A stretch of DNA of 14,003 bases from Planctomycetota bacterium. GTDB taxonomy: Bacteria; Planctomycetota; B129-G9. Position numbers and translations under genes: made by a program. The stretch lies in NCBI GenBank assembly GCA_030622295.1, contig JAUXGI010000006.1, forward strand, positions 1-14,003, read 5' to 3'. Positions 6,122-13,905 of the stretch are shown piece by piece. Positions within the stretch are counted from its first letter, which is position 1. Every line of letters begins with the position of its first letter. The notes beneath the pieces were generated by a model. The model made no database searches. It had not been told where the DNA came from and saw nothing but the letters and a program-made list of their open reading frames with translations.

Positions 6122-9100
6122 ATGCTTTTGAAGGTCTTGAAGAGTTGTGGCTTGATTGCGGTTTTCCTCATTGTTCCAGGTTTTACCCCGAAGGCTGTGA
6201 CGCAGGACGCCTTGCCCGATGAGGGCGCCGTTGAGAATATGGCGTTCTTTGATGAGGACAAGGACCTGACAAAGGTCATTCGCAGGGCCGACGCGAGCGC
6301 CGCCGCCGGCGACTGGGAGAAGGCGATGGTACTTTACCAGGGGGCGTTGGAGATCGCGCTCGACAAAGACCTCTTCCCGGTGTTCCCCGCAAAGCAGTCA
6401 CTTGAAGACAAGATGATTCTCTACGTGAACCCGATTGACTACTGCCGCAAGCGCCTGCTGCAGATGGACCGCGAGACGCTGGCGAAATATCGGCATCTGT
6501 ACGAGGAGAAGGCGGCGAACAGGTTGAAGGCGGCGCTGAAGAAGGCGGATTTCGACATGTTGCCGGATGTGGGGGAGCGTTATCCTTTTACTGAAAGCGG
6601 CCTTCGGGCGCTGACGCTCGCGGCGGACGCCGCCGTTGAGCGCGGAGACTATCCGGCTGCCGCACGCGGGTATGACAGGGCGCTGGAGGCGGGAACCGCC
6701 TGGCGGCCCTCCACGGGTGATTTGCTGAAGGAATACGCCGTGTTGGCAGCCAAGGCCGCGCGGGCATACGCCTCGGTCGGGTGGGCCCGTGAAGTCGACG
6801 GGTTGAAGGGTCGCGTATCCGGTGACGACGAGTTGTCGTCGGTTGAGATAATGTATATGGGCAGGCGGATGGCGCTGGCGGACGTCCTGGGCGACGTGAT
6901 TCGATCAATCAGGCCGCCGAGGCCGAAGCCGGTAAGCGGCTATCCGACGTTCGGGGGAGACGGGACGCGCGGCATGGTCATGCCGGGCTTGTCGGGGGAC
7001 CCGGGCGGCGTGAACTGGCGTCACACAATCATGCCTCTCAACAGGAGGTATCGTCCCGCATGGGCGGAAAAGAGCCCGCATGAGGTATCTTGCCTTCTCT
7101 TGCCGACGCCGACCGCAGAAGGGGGCAGACTGTTTGTAACTACGGGAGAGAACCTGCTCGTGATGGACGAGTTTGACGGAAAGGTGGCATACGTCTTCCC
7201 TGCGGGCGCCGCTCCAAGCGCCAGGCTGTGGCTGCATCACGGTGTTGGCGGCGCAGCGGCTGAATTCTGCACGGTGTACGAGGGTATCGCTTACCTTACG
7301 TCGTCCGTCCGCGCGCAAGTCGACGGACGAACGCATCACACCAGGGCTCTGTGTGCGATTGACGCGCGGGCCGGCAGGGAGATATGGCACAGCATCGGGG
7401 ACACCGGCCTGCCTTGCGACGAAACGATAAGCAGCGCTCCCGTTGCCCGCAACGGCGAGATATTGTTCGAGACGTGGAAAGACGAAGTAGACCAGACGCG
7501 CTACTACCTTCTGTGCGTTGACGCGAAGACCGGCAAACTGAAATGGCGTTGCCGTATTGCGGGAACGGTCGGCCTTGGCCGCCCGTCCCGCTGGGGCGGC
7601 GGCCGCGGGCCTCAGCCGGCGGACATCGTCGCCGTTGACGGCGATACTGCGGTAGTCGCATCGTCCCCGGGCGCCGTAACAGCGGTCGACCTGCGGACCG
7701 GCAGGCTGAAATGGGCCGTAAGGTGCCATCAGGACTACACTGCCTACCTGCGCAGTGAGCCTCGTATGTGGAAGGAGCGGCATGCGCTGACCTGGTGCGT
7801 TAGCCAGCCGATTGCATACAATGGTAGAGTAATCGTCAGGCCAAGGGGCTCTACACGGCTCTACTGTCTTGACGCCGAAACGGGCGACGTCAGGTGGACC
7901 TTGAGAATGCCGACCCTGCGTTCTCTCGCGGGCGTCGACGACGGCAAACTGTTTGTCATTGATACGCATATCATGATAATAGATGTAGAGACCGGCAAAT
8001 TGCTCCACATCGGCAGGGACAGGATAGGTGTGCCTGTCGGGCGGCCCGCCCTGACAAAGTCCGCCATGTTCATCTCGACCCCTGAGGCATTGCTTAAGTT
8101 TGACAGAAAAACAAGGATAGTGAAAAAGTTGTTCGAATGGTGTGAAGAGGACATAAGGCCGGGCAACCTGCTCTTTACAAGGTCCGGCCTTTATATCGTC
8201 AACTTGAATGAGGTCGTTGCGCTGTACCCTCCGCAGGCAGTGGCGGAGGCGAGTGAGCAACTCAGGAAAAGACCCGATGACCCGCTCCTGTTATACCGCC
8301 GGGGAAAGGCCCTGCTCGCCGCCAGGCGGTTCGAGGAAGCGCTGACCGACTTCACGAGGGCATCCGAAAAGGCGACATTACCCATCCGGGAATCCGGGCG
8401 CCCGTTGTCCGGACTGCTCGACGAAGGGCTGTACGCCTGTTACATGGCGCTGTCCTCCGGACGAGCCGCCGAAGGGGCACTCGACACTGCCGTGCACTAC
8501 GCACGACTGGCCCTGAAGACTGCTGCGACAGACAAGACGAGGGTTAATGCCCTGGTCCTTATCGGAGGGCTGCATGAAAAGGGACGGGGCGAAAAGTCGT
8601 GGCGCTCCGCCATTGACTCCTACCAGCAAATAATCGCGAACTATCCGGAGCAGATGTCGAAGTATGGCGAGGTTCTTGAGCAATCCGCCTGTTACTATGC
8701 CGCCGGACGCATACGCGCGATACTCGCAGCGCACGGCCGCGGCATCTACTTTGCCCACGAGGGCGAAGCCGCCAAACTGCTGGCCGACGTCGGGATGAAC
8801 CCCACCGTGTCCGGATACCTAAACATATACGAAAGGTATCCCAACAGCATCGCCGCCCTCAAGGCGTTGACGCTGCTCGCCGCCATGCACGAGCGGGAGG
8901 GCCGCAAGTCCATGGCGCTCGTGGTACTGAAAGCAATCGCGCAAAGGCTTGAAGATGACGAGGGGGGCGCGCCCGTGCTCCTGGAACTGCAGCGCGTGGC
9001 ATGGGAGTGCGGCGATTATGTCCGCGCTCGTGCCGCCCTGGAGAGGCTGGCGAAGATGCCGGGGGACCTGGCGCTGGAAATCAAAGGCCGAAAAAGAAGT

Positions 9101-10615
9101 GTCAGGGCCTACGCGGCTGAACGGTTGAAGGAGTTCAACGGGCTGCGGGCGAAGGCGGCCGGCGAGGTTGAGTTGAGCAAAAATCCCGCACTGGCGAGGA
9201 CGATTAAACTCGGCGGTGAGGCCGTCGGCAGATACGGGGTACGCTCCGGCTTCCTGAAAGTCCAGGGGCCGCGCCCGCTTGACATGATTGACAAAATCCT
9301 GACCACCCGCAACGGCGTGGTCGAATGTTGGGACGTAAATACGGGCAAGTTGCTCTGGTCTTACTATCCGGAAGGGGTATGGCTCGGCTTGCAGGTGACA
9401 TTCCATAAGGGGCCGGTTGTGCAGGAAGTGCTCGCCGGTCATCAGGCGGAGAAAAGCGGCATCGCCGGGAACGACCGCCTGGTGCGCATCAACGGCAAGC
9501 CGGTCGATACCGGGGAGAGTTTCCGGGATGCCCTTTCCTCGGTGAAACCGGGAGACAGGGTCAGCGTGGTTTACAGCAGGGACTCGAAGGAAATCGAAGT
9601 GAAGATTGTTGCGACGAAGACGCCCGTCGCGTTTACCGGGGTAATCTACAAAGCCTGGTATAACGGCGAAGGCAACGTGGTGGTAGAGACGAGGCGCTAT
9701 GGAAAGGCGGAACTCAGGTGCCTGGACATCAAGACAGGGCAAGCGCTCTGGTGTAAAAGCATCCCGGCTTCGGGACGTGTCGTTGTAAACGACATTCTCG
9801 CCTGTATCGACGCGCCGCCCCGCGAGAAGCGAGAGAGGCAGGTCCTGACACTGCTCGATTTGTCAACCGGGGCGGTCACGGCCCGTTTCACGCTTCAGGA
9901 GCGCTTTGAGAGAGAAATCGGGCTCGTTGCCGACAACCTTGTCCTGGCAGAACGTCGCACTCGAACATGCCGCGTGTTTGACATGCTGACCGGCAGGGAG
10001 AAATTCCGCATTCCAATAAGCGGGGCACCGTTCACCGTGGCCGGCGACAGGCTTCTGGTGTTGACCGACGACGCTCAGAGGTTCCGCGTCATTGATCTCC
10101 GGACCGGTTCTCAAATCCACAGTGGTGAAGGGCCTCCGCAATACTCTGCGGCGGTGTCGGACCGATACCTGGTGATTTACTGGCGTTGGAAACAGGGGAT
10201 ACTGGTATTCGACTCCCTTGCCGCCTCATTGTTGCCGCGAGTCAATCCGGGTCTGGTCATGGAGAAAGTCGTGACGTGCGGCGGCCGCTTCTTCTTCATC
10301 GGCATCGCGGACCGCGACCACGTGCTTGTCTCGTACGACGCATCATTGAACAAACTCGTCCTGCGCCGAAAGATACCCGGTCTCGAAAGGTTTTTATGGC
10401 AGCGGGCGGAGGTCCACGGCAACAACGTTGTCCTCTTTTACGTCAGCAATGCCCGGGACAAGACAATGCTGGGCTTGAGAGTTCTGAACGCCGACGATGG
10501 CAAGGAAATCTATCAGTACAAGGGCTCGGTCGAGGGTCGTTGTGCCACAGGCGCCGTGATAAGGGACGGCAGCCTCTACGTACTGATGGGCGACGAAGTC
10601 ATCGTGGTCAGGTGA
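6122..10615 (+). CDS. Giant exported PQQ-propeller/TPR protein with embedded PDZ domain
   Basis: 1,497 residues. The start at 6122 is chosen over the longer frame from GTG 5999 because GGAGGG lies 8 bases before it and a signal peptide follows at once (basic MLLKVLK, then a hydrophobic run to about residue 23). TPR-like helices come first (about 62-80, 170-190). A first beta-propeller spans about 274-690. It opens with TFGGDGTRG and repeats the PQQ-type blade motif DxxTGxxxW (for example CVDAKTGKLKW, AVDLRTGRLKW, CLDAETGDVRW). A second TPR block lies at about 700-1000. A second set of blades begins near 1065 (DVNTGKLLW), is interrupted by a PDZ domain (about 1086-1167), and resumes to the end. 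No catalytic site is recognised. It is probably a periplasmic or surface scaffold. True PQQ binding is unlikely to be deducible from the motif. The gene stands alone and ends at a convergent terminator. Confidence 0.9.
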   Translation: MLLKVLKSCGLIAVFLIVPGFTPKAVTQDALPDEGAVENMAFFDEDKDLTKVIRRADASAAAGDWEKAMVLYQGALEIALDKDLFPVFPAKQSLEDKMILYVNPIDYCRKRLLQMDRETLAKYRHLYEEKAANRLKAALKKADFDMLPDVGERYPFTESGLRALTLAADAAVERGDYPAAARGYDRALEAGTAWRPSTGDLLKEYAVLAAKAARAYASVGWAREVDGLKGRVSGDDELSSVEIMYMGRRMALADVLGDVIRSIRPPRPKPVSGYPTFGGDGTRGMVMPGLSGDPGGVNWRHTIMPLNRRYRPAWAEKSPHEVSCLLLPTPTAEGGRLFVTTGENLLVMDEFDGKVAYVFPAGAAPSARLWLHHGVGGAAAEFCTVYEGIAYLTSSVRAQVDGRTHHTRALCAIDARAGREIWHSIGDTGLPCDETISSAPVARNGEILFETWKDEVDQTRYYLLCVDAKTGKLKWRCRIAGTVGLGRPSRWGGGRGPQPADIVAVDGDTAVVASSPGAVTAVDLRTGRLKWAVRCHQDYTAYLRSEPRMWKERHALTWCVSQPIAYNGRVIVRPRGSTRLYCLDAETGDVRWTLRMPTLRSLAGVDDGKLFVIDTHIMIIDVETGKLLHIGRDRIGVPVGRPALTKSAMFISTPEALLKFDRKTRIVKKLFEWCEEDIRPGNLLFTRSGLYIVNLNEVVALYPPQAVAEASEQLRKRPDDPLLLYRRGKALLAARRFEEALTDFTRASEKATLPIRESGRPLSGLLDEGLYACYMALSSGRAAEGALDTAVHYARLALKTAATDKTRVNALVLIGGLHEKGRGEKSWRSAIDSYQQIIANYPEQMSKYGEVLEQSACYYAAGRIRAILAAHGRGIYFAHEGEAAKLLADVGMNPTVSGYLNIYERYPNSIAALKALTLLAAMHEREGRKSMALVVLKAIAQRLEDDEGGAPVLLELQRVAWECGDYVRARAALERLAKMPGDLALEIKGRKRSVRAYAAERLKEFNGLRAKAAGEVELSKNPALARTIKLGGEAVGRYGVRSGFLKVQGPRPLDMIDKILTTRNGVVECWDVNTGKLLWSYYPEGVWLGLQVTFHKGPVVQEVLAGHQAEKSGIAGNDRLVRINGKPVDTGESFRDALSSVKPGDRVSVVYSRDSKEIEVKIVATKTPVAFTGVIYKAWYNGEGNVVVETRRYGKAELRCLDIKTGQALWCKSIPASGRVVVNDILACIDAPPREKRERQVLTLLDLSTGAVTARFTLQERFEREIGLVADNLVLAERRTRTCRVFDMLTGREKFRIPISGAPFTVAGDRLLVLTDDAQRFRVIDLRTGSQIHSGEGPPQYSAAVSDRYLVIYWRWKQGILVFDSLAASLLPRVNPGLVMEKVVTCGGRFFFIGIADRDHVLVSYDASLNKLVLRRKIPGLERFLWQRAEVHGNNVVLFYVSNARDKTMLGLRVLNADDGKEIYQYKGSVEGRCATGAVIRDGSLYVLMGDEVIVVR

Positions 10616-10634
10616 TGCGTCTCTAACCGAGTAT

Positions 10635-10667
10635 AACAGCAAAAGGGGTCTGACCCCTTTTGCTGTT
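10635..10667. terminator. Bidirectional palindromic terminator between convergent genes
   Basis: AACAGCAAAAGGGGTC (10635-10650) and GACCCCTTTTGCTGTT (10652-10667) are perfect reverse complements around a single T. The G-C core with flanking A and T runs can work in both directions. It sits 19 bases after one stop codon and 26 bases after the other. The core GGGGTCTGACCCCTTT also appears in altered form at 1016-1031. Confidence 0.85.
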
Positions 10668-10693
10668 ACTGTTATAAGAAAGCAGGCCCGAGG

Positions 10694-12088
10694 TTACGCC
10701 GACCTCTCTGATGCACCGACGAGGGGGGCGGCCCGTATCTCCTCGGGCACCTTTACGCTTGGCAGGTGGAGGAGGTATTTCCTGTTGATGCGTTCCCAGC
10801 GCCACAGGAAGTAGCGGAATACGGAGTAGCCTGCAAGCCAGGGCATGGAGTAGAACTGCTTCCATGTCCATCGCACTTGGTCAAGCAGTTGAATCGGCGT
10901 GAAGTTTTTCGGGTATGTGACCACGTGGCCGCCGTCGAAGAGCGACCAGTTGCGCGTCCATATGCGCCCCTCCCTGAGCATCTGGTCGTAGAATCTCGTG
11001 CCGGGAATGGGGAAGAGGATGGAGAACTGCGCGTAGCGGGGCTTCCAGCGCTTGAGGAAGCGGACGGTCTCGCGCATGGTGAGCGGCGTGTCGCTGTCGC
11101 TGCCCATGACGAACATGCACAGCGTGCGGATTTTGTGCGCCTTCAGTTTTACTATACAGTTCACGACGTCGGCGACGCTCTGCTTCTTGTTGTAGTCCTC
11201 AAGCGTGCGCGGGTTGACCGACTCCACGCCCAGCGCCACGCTCACGCAACCGGTGCGTTTCATCAAATCCAGCAGTTCGTCGTCCCTTGCTATATCGACC
11301 CGCGCCTGGCAGGCCCAGTATATGCGGATGTTCCTGCGGAGCATGCCCTCCAGCAGTTTTTTCGTGCGGGTCTTGTCGGCGGCGAAATTGTCGTCGTAAA
11401 AGAAAAATTTCGTAAAACCCGCCTTTGTGCGCATCTCCAGTTCGTCAAGCACCGGTTCGTTCGAGCGAAAACGATACCGCCGCCCGAACATCTGCGTCAC
11501 CGAGCAGAAGGAGCAGTCAAACGGGCATCCGCGTGAAGTTGCAATGGGCGTGAGGCTCAGCAGGCCCGGATGAAATCCCTGTAAGAGTTTCAAATCGACC
11601 ACCGGCAGGTCGTCGAGATTCCGGACACGTTCGCCATTGATTATGCCTTTTGTGTTGCCATTTACCGCTTCGAGTATTCTTCCCTCGCCTTCGCCGGTTA
11701 CCACTGCGTCCGCATGGCGGAGCGCCTCGTCGGGCAGGGCGGTGGCGTGTGATCCCCCGATGATGATGCGCGCTTTCGGATTTGCCTTTCGTATGGTGTC
11801 CGCTATGGCGTAGCCTCGGTTGGCCGTGGGCGTCATTATGCTGATTCCAACGACGTCACTTTCCAGGATGCGCTTCTCGGTAATACCGCGCCTGTGATGG
11901 TAGACCTTTCGCAGGTTCTCCGAATAGCAGCGCACGTCGTGGCCGTTGTTCTTAAGAATGGTGCCGAGAGAGAGGTGTCCGAGCAGCGGCAGGCGCACGA
12001 AGTTGTAGCCGTTGAAATCCGCGCAAGGCTCTATGAAACTGACCTTTGGCCTGGCGAGAGAGCGGTGGCGTGGCGATGTATTGGTCAT
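10694..12088 (-). CDS. B12-binding radical SAM protein
   Basis: 464 residues with the usual two-part layout. An N-terminal cobalamin-binding Rossmann-like domain spans about 14-150. It has GISIMTPTANRGYAIA (81-96), IIIGGSHATALPDEAL (108-123) and the TGEGEG segment (131-136), but lacks the DxHxxG motif of B12 mutases, as is common in this class. The radical SAM domain has TSRGCPFDCSFCS with the 4Fe-4S cysteines C188, C192 and C195. It then has FFFYDDNFAADK (about 234-245), the family-typical GVESVNPRTLEDYNK, and FPIPGTRFYDQM. A C-terminal tail rich in Trp and aromatic residues follows. Relatives methylate unactivated carbons or do ring chemistry in lipids, pigments and natural products; the substrate here is unknown and no pathway partners are adjacent. 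The ribosome site AAGGAG lies only one base before the ATG, which is unusually tight, but no alternative start is near. Confidence 0.93.
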   Translation of the reverse strand: MTNTSPRHRSLARPKVSFIEPCADFNGYNFVRLPLLGHLSLGTILKNNGHDVRCYSENLRKVYHHRRGITEKRILESDVVGISIMTPTANRGYAIADTIRKANPKARIIIGGSHATALPDEALRHADAVVTGEGEGRILEAVNGNTKGIINGERVRNLDDLPVVDLKLLQGFHPGLLSLTPIATSRGCPFDCSFCSVTQMFGRRYRFRSNEPVLDELEMRTKAGFTKFFFYDDNFAADKTRTKKLLEGMLRRNIRIYWACQARVDIARDDELLDLMKRTGCVSVALGVESVNPRTLEDYNKKQSVADVVNCIVKLKAHKIRTLCMFVMGSDSDTPLTMRETVRFLKRWKPRYAQFSILFPIPGTRFYDQMLREGRIWTRNWSLFDGGHVVTYPKNFTPIQLLDQVRWTWKQFYSMPWLAGYSVFRYFLWRWERINRKYLLHLPSVKVPEEIRAAPLVGASERSA

Positions 12089-12115
12089 TCTCCTTGTCCT
12101 TTTTTATTCAGTAAC

Positions 12116-12139
12116 AAAGTGGCAGAGTGGTAAAGTCAA
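12116..12139. repeat. Short degenerate 8-base tandem repeat
   Basis: Units AAAGTGGC, AGAGTGGT and AAAGTCAA follow one another in the leader of the radical SAM gene. The AAGTGGC unit is shared with the repeat at 2228-2273. Confidence 0.4.
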
Positions 12140-12193
12140 CCCCGAGGTCATACAAGGCGAAAGGAAAAAAGCAGCCAAGAACTATCACTATAC

Positions 12194-12222
12194 ATTATAG
12201 CAAAGTTTTGGGGAATTGCCAG
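12194..12222 (-). promoter_or_regulatory. Promoter for the radical SAM gene
   Basis: On the minus strand CTGGCA (12217-12222, 4 of 6) and TATAAT (12194-12199, 6 of 6) are 17 bases apart. The implied leader is about 100 bases. It is back to back with the tryptophanase promoter, whose -35 box begins 22 bases away. Confidence 0.6.
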
Positions 12223-12244
12223 CATTGCGACCAAATAGTTTTAT

Positions 12245-12273
12245 TTGACTTGCGCCCGTCTATGGTCTAAATT
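12245..12273 (+). promoter_or_regulatory. Promoter for the tryptophanase gene
   Basis: TTGACT (12245-12250, 5 of 6) and TAAATT (12268-12273, 4 of 6) are 17 bases apart. Transcription would start near 12280, leaving a leader of about 105 bases. This argues against translation starting at the upstream TTG at 12245. Confidence 0.55.
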
Positions 12274-12302
12274 GGCCGCTCTTGTACTTTCGCCCTGTGT
12301 GT

Positions 12303-12322
12303 CTTCGGAGTCAACTCTGAAG
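12303..12322 (+). promoter_or_regulatory. Hairpin in the tryptophanase leader
   Basis: CTTCGGAG (12303-12310) pairs with CTCTGAAG (12315-12322), eight pairs including one G-T, around loop TCAA. No T run follows, so it is not a terminator. It could stabilise the mRNA or take part in regulation. No Trp codon is found between 12280 and 12385, so a TnaC-like leader peptide is not supported. Confidence 0.3.
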
Positions 12323-12385
12323 TTGCGAAAAGCAAAAGATCCGGCAATGTCGGTTTGTGACAAGCGTCTTTTTGAGGATATTGTA

Positions 12386-13762
12386 ATGAGAACAATTATA
12401 GAACCCTTCAGAATCAAGGTGGTCGAGCCTATCAGACTTTCAACCCGCCGGGAGCGCGAGAAACTGCTGAGGGAGGCCGGCTATAACGTCTTCCTCATCG
12501 ACGCGGAGCATATTACGTTCGACTTCCTGACGGACAGCGGCACCGGAGCAATGAGCGCGGCCCAGTGGGGCAGGCTGATGGTCGGCGACGAATCCTACGC
12601 CGGCTCCACATCCTTCCGACGATTCGAGAAGGTGGTCCGGGAACTGACCGGCAAGAAACACATAATCCCCACGCACCAGGGCAGGGCCGCGGAGTCCATC
12701 CTGTTCTCGGTGACTGTCGACGAAACCAAGTACGTGCCCAACAACTGCCACTTCGACACCACCCGCGCCAACGTCGAGTTCCGCAAGGGCCATGCAGTCG
12801 ACCTGGTCGTCGACGAGTGCCACCAGCCGCAACTCGACGCGCCGTTCAAGGGAAACATCGACCTGAATAAACTGGAAAAATTTATCGAAAGGGTAGGCCC
12901 GGCGAACATACCGATGGGCTTCCTGACGGTCACGAACAACACCGGCGGCGGCCAGCCTGTCAGCATGCGGAACATCCGCGAGACAAAGGAACTGCTGGGC
13001 AAATACGGCATACCGCTCTTCCTCGACGCGTGCCGCTTCGCCGAGAACGCCTATTTCATCAAACTGCGCGAGAAGGGTTACGAGAACACGCCGGTCAGGG
13101 AAATCGCACAGGAGATATTCTCCTACGCCGACGGCTGTACCATGAGCGCCAAGAAGGACGGCTTCGGCAACATCGGCGGGTTCCTGGCGATGAACGACGA
13201 CGAGTTGGCGATGAAGGCGCGCAACATGCTCATCCTCACCGAGGGCTTCCCGACGTACGGCGGTCTGGCCGGGCGCGATTTGGAGGCGCTGGCGCAGGGG
13301 CTCGTCGAAATCCTCGATGAGAACTACCTGCAGTATCGTCTCGCCTGCGTGCGCTACCTCGGCGTCGGCCTCAACAAGATGGGCATACCGACCATCCAGC
13401 CGCCCGGCGGGCACGCCATATACATTGATGCAAAGGCATTTCTCCCGCACATTCCCCAGGGCGAGTACCCGGGGCAGTCGCTGACCGCGGCGATGTACCT
13501 GGAGGGCGGCATACGCGCCGTGGAGATAGGCTCCGTCATGTTCGGCAAACCCGACCCCGATGACCCGGGAAAGGAAATTCCGGCGGAGATGGAACTGGTG
13601 CGCATGGCCGTGCCGCGCCGGGTCTATACCCAGAGCCACATCGACTACGTGCTGGAATCGATGGAGGGCGTCGTGAAGACGAAGGACGAATTACGCGGTT
13701 GCCGCATTACCTGGCAGCCGCCGTTCCTGCGGCACTTCACCGCCCGCTTCGAGCCGGTGTAA
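12386..13762 (+). CDS. tnaA: Tryptophanase (tryptophan indole-lyase), PLP-dependent
   Basis: 458 residues of the tryptophanase/tyrosine phenol-lyase family, which uses pyridoxal phosphate to split L-Trp into indole, pyruvate and ammonia in the cytoplasm. PLP sites include the THQGR loop (96-100), F123, D214 and R217 in LDACRFAENAYF, and the Schiff-base lysine K257 in MSAKKD. By remembered alignment, the three positions that separate the two activities all have the tryptophanase residue: D124 (Thr124 in tyrosine phenol-lyase), I381 (Arg381) and H450 (Phe448). Much of the remaining backbone reads closer to tyrosine phenol-lyase. Start 12386 is preferred because GAGG lies 8 bases before it and the product then begins like known relatives (EPFRIKVVEP). 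An in-frame ATG at 12347 would add 13 residues without a good ribosome site. No tryptophan permease gene is beside it. Confidence 0.93.
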   Translation: MRTIIEPFRIKVVEPIRLSTRREREKLLREAGYNVFLIDAEHITFDFLTDSGTGAMSAAQWGRLMVGDESYAGSTSFRRFEKVVRELTGKKHIIPTHQGRAAESILFSVTVDETKYVPNNCHFDTTRANVEFRKGHAVDLVVDECHQPQLDAPFKGNIDLNKLEKFIERVGPANIPMGFLTVTNNTGGGQPVSMRNIRETKELLGKYGIPLFLDACRFAENAYFIKLREKGYENTPVREIAQEIFSYADGCTMSAKKDGFGNIGGFLAMNDDELAMKARNMLILTEGFPTYGGLAGRDLEALAQGLVEILDENYLQYRLACVRYLGVGLNKMGIPTIQPPGGHAIYIDAKAFLPHIPQGEYPGQSLTAAMYLEGGIRAVEIGSVMFGKPDPDDPGKEIPAEMELVRMAVPRRVYTQSHIDYVLESMEGVVKTKDELRGCRITWQPPFLRHFTARFEPV

Positions 13763-13905
13763 TAAATCCAGCCGTGGAGTCCCGAACAAAGCGAGGGGGA
13801 CTGGAACGGAAAGAAAAAAAGAAGAATAGCCGCAGGGCGGATGAGCGAAGAGAAAGACACTGTGGAAAGTGAGTTTGAAAGACCACGGCCGGCCTCCGCA
13901 TGCCG
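13763..13905. other. Non-coding stretch after tryptophanase
   Basis: No gene is supported. Bases 13781-13885 are strongly purine-rich on the plus strand. A weak six-pair hairpin (AGTCCC at 13778, GGGACT at 13797) lacks a T run, so I do not call it a terminator. Confidence 0.5.

Noticed and set aside
6905..8260. 451-codon open frame on the minus strand inside the large exported protein gene
   Set aside because: It is a shadow of a GC-rich coding frame: composition is Arg/Pro/Val/Ala-heavy, no family motif is visible, and the plus-strand frame has clear repeated blade motifs throughout. The same holds for 8819-9742 minus and 12440-13639 minus.
12245..12385. Longer tryptophanase N-terminus from TTG 12245 or ATG 12347
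   Set aside because: TTG 12245 is the -35 box of the likely promoter. ATG 12347 lacks a ribosome site, and family resemblance begins only after 12386, where GAGG is well placed.
12280..12385. TnaC-like leader peptide controlling tryptophanase
   Set aside because: No Trp codon occurs in the leader, and the only tiny frame (ATG GTC TAA at 12262) lies before the expected transcription start.
13778..13802. Terminator after tryptophanase
   Set aside because: The stem is only six pairs with a 13-base loop and there is no T run.
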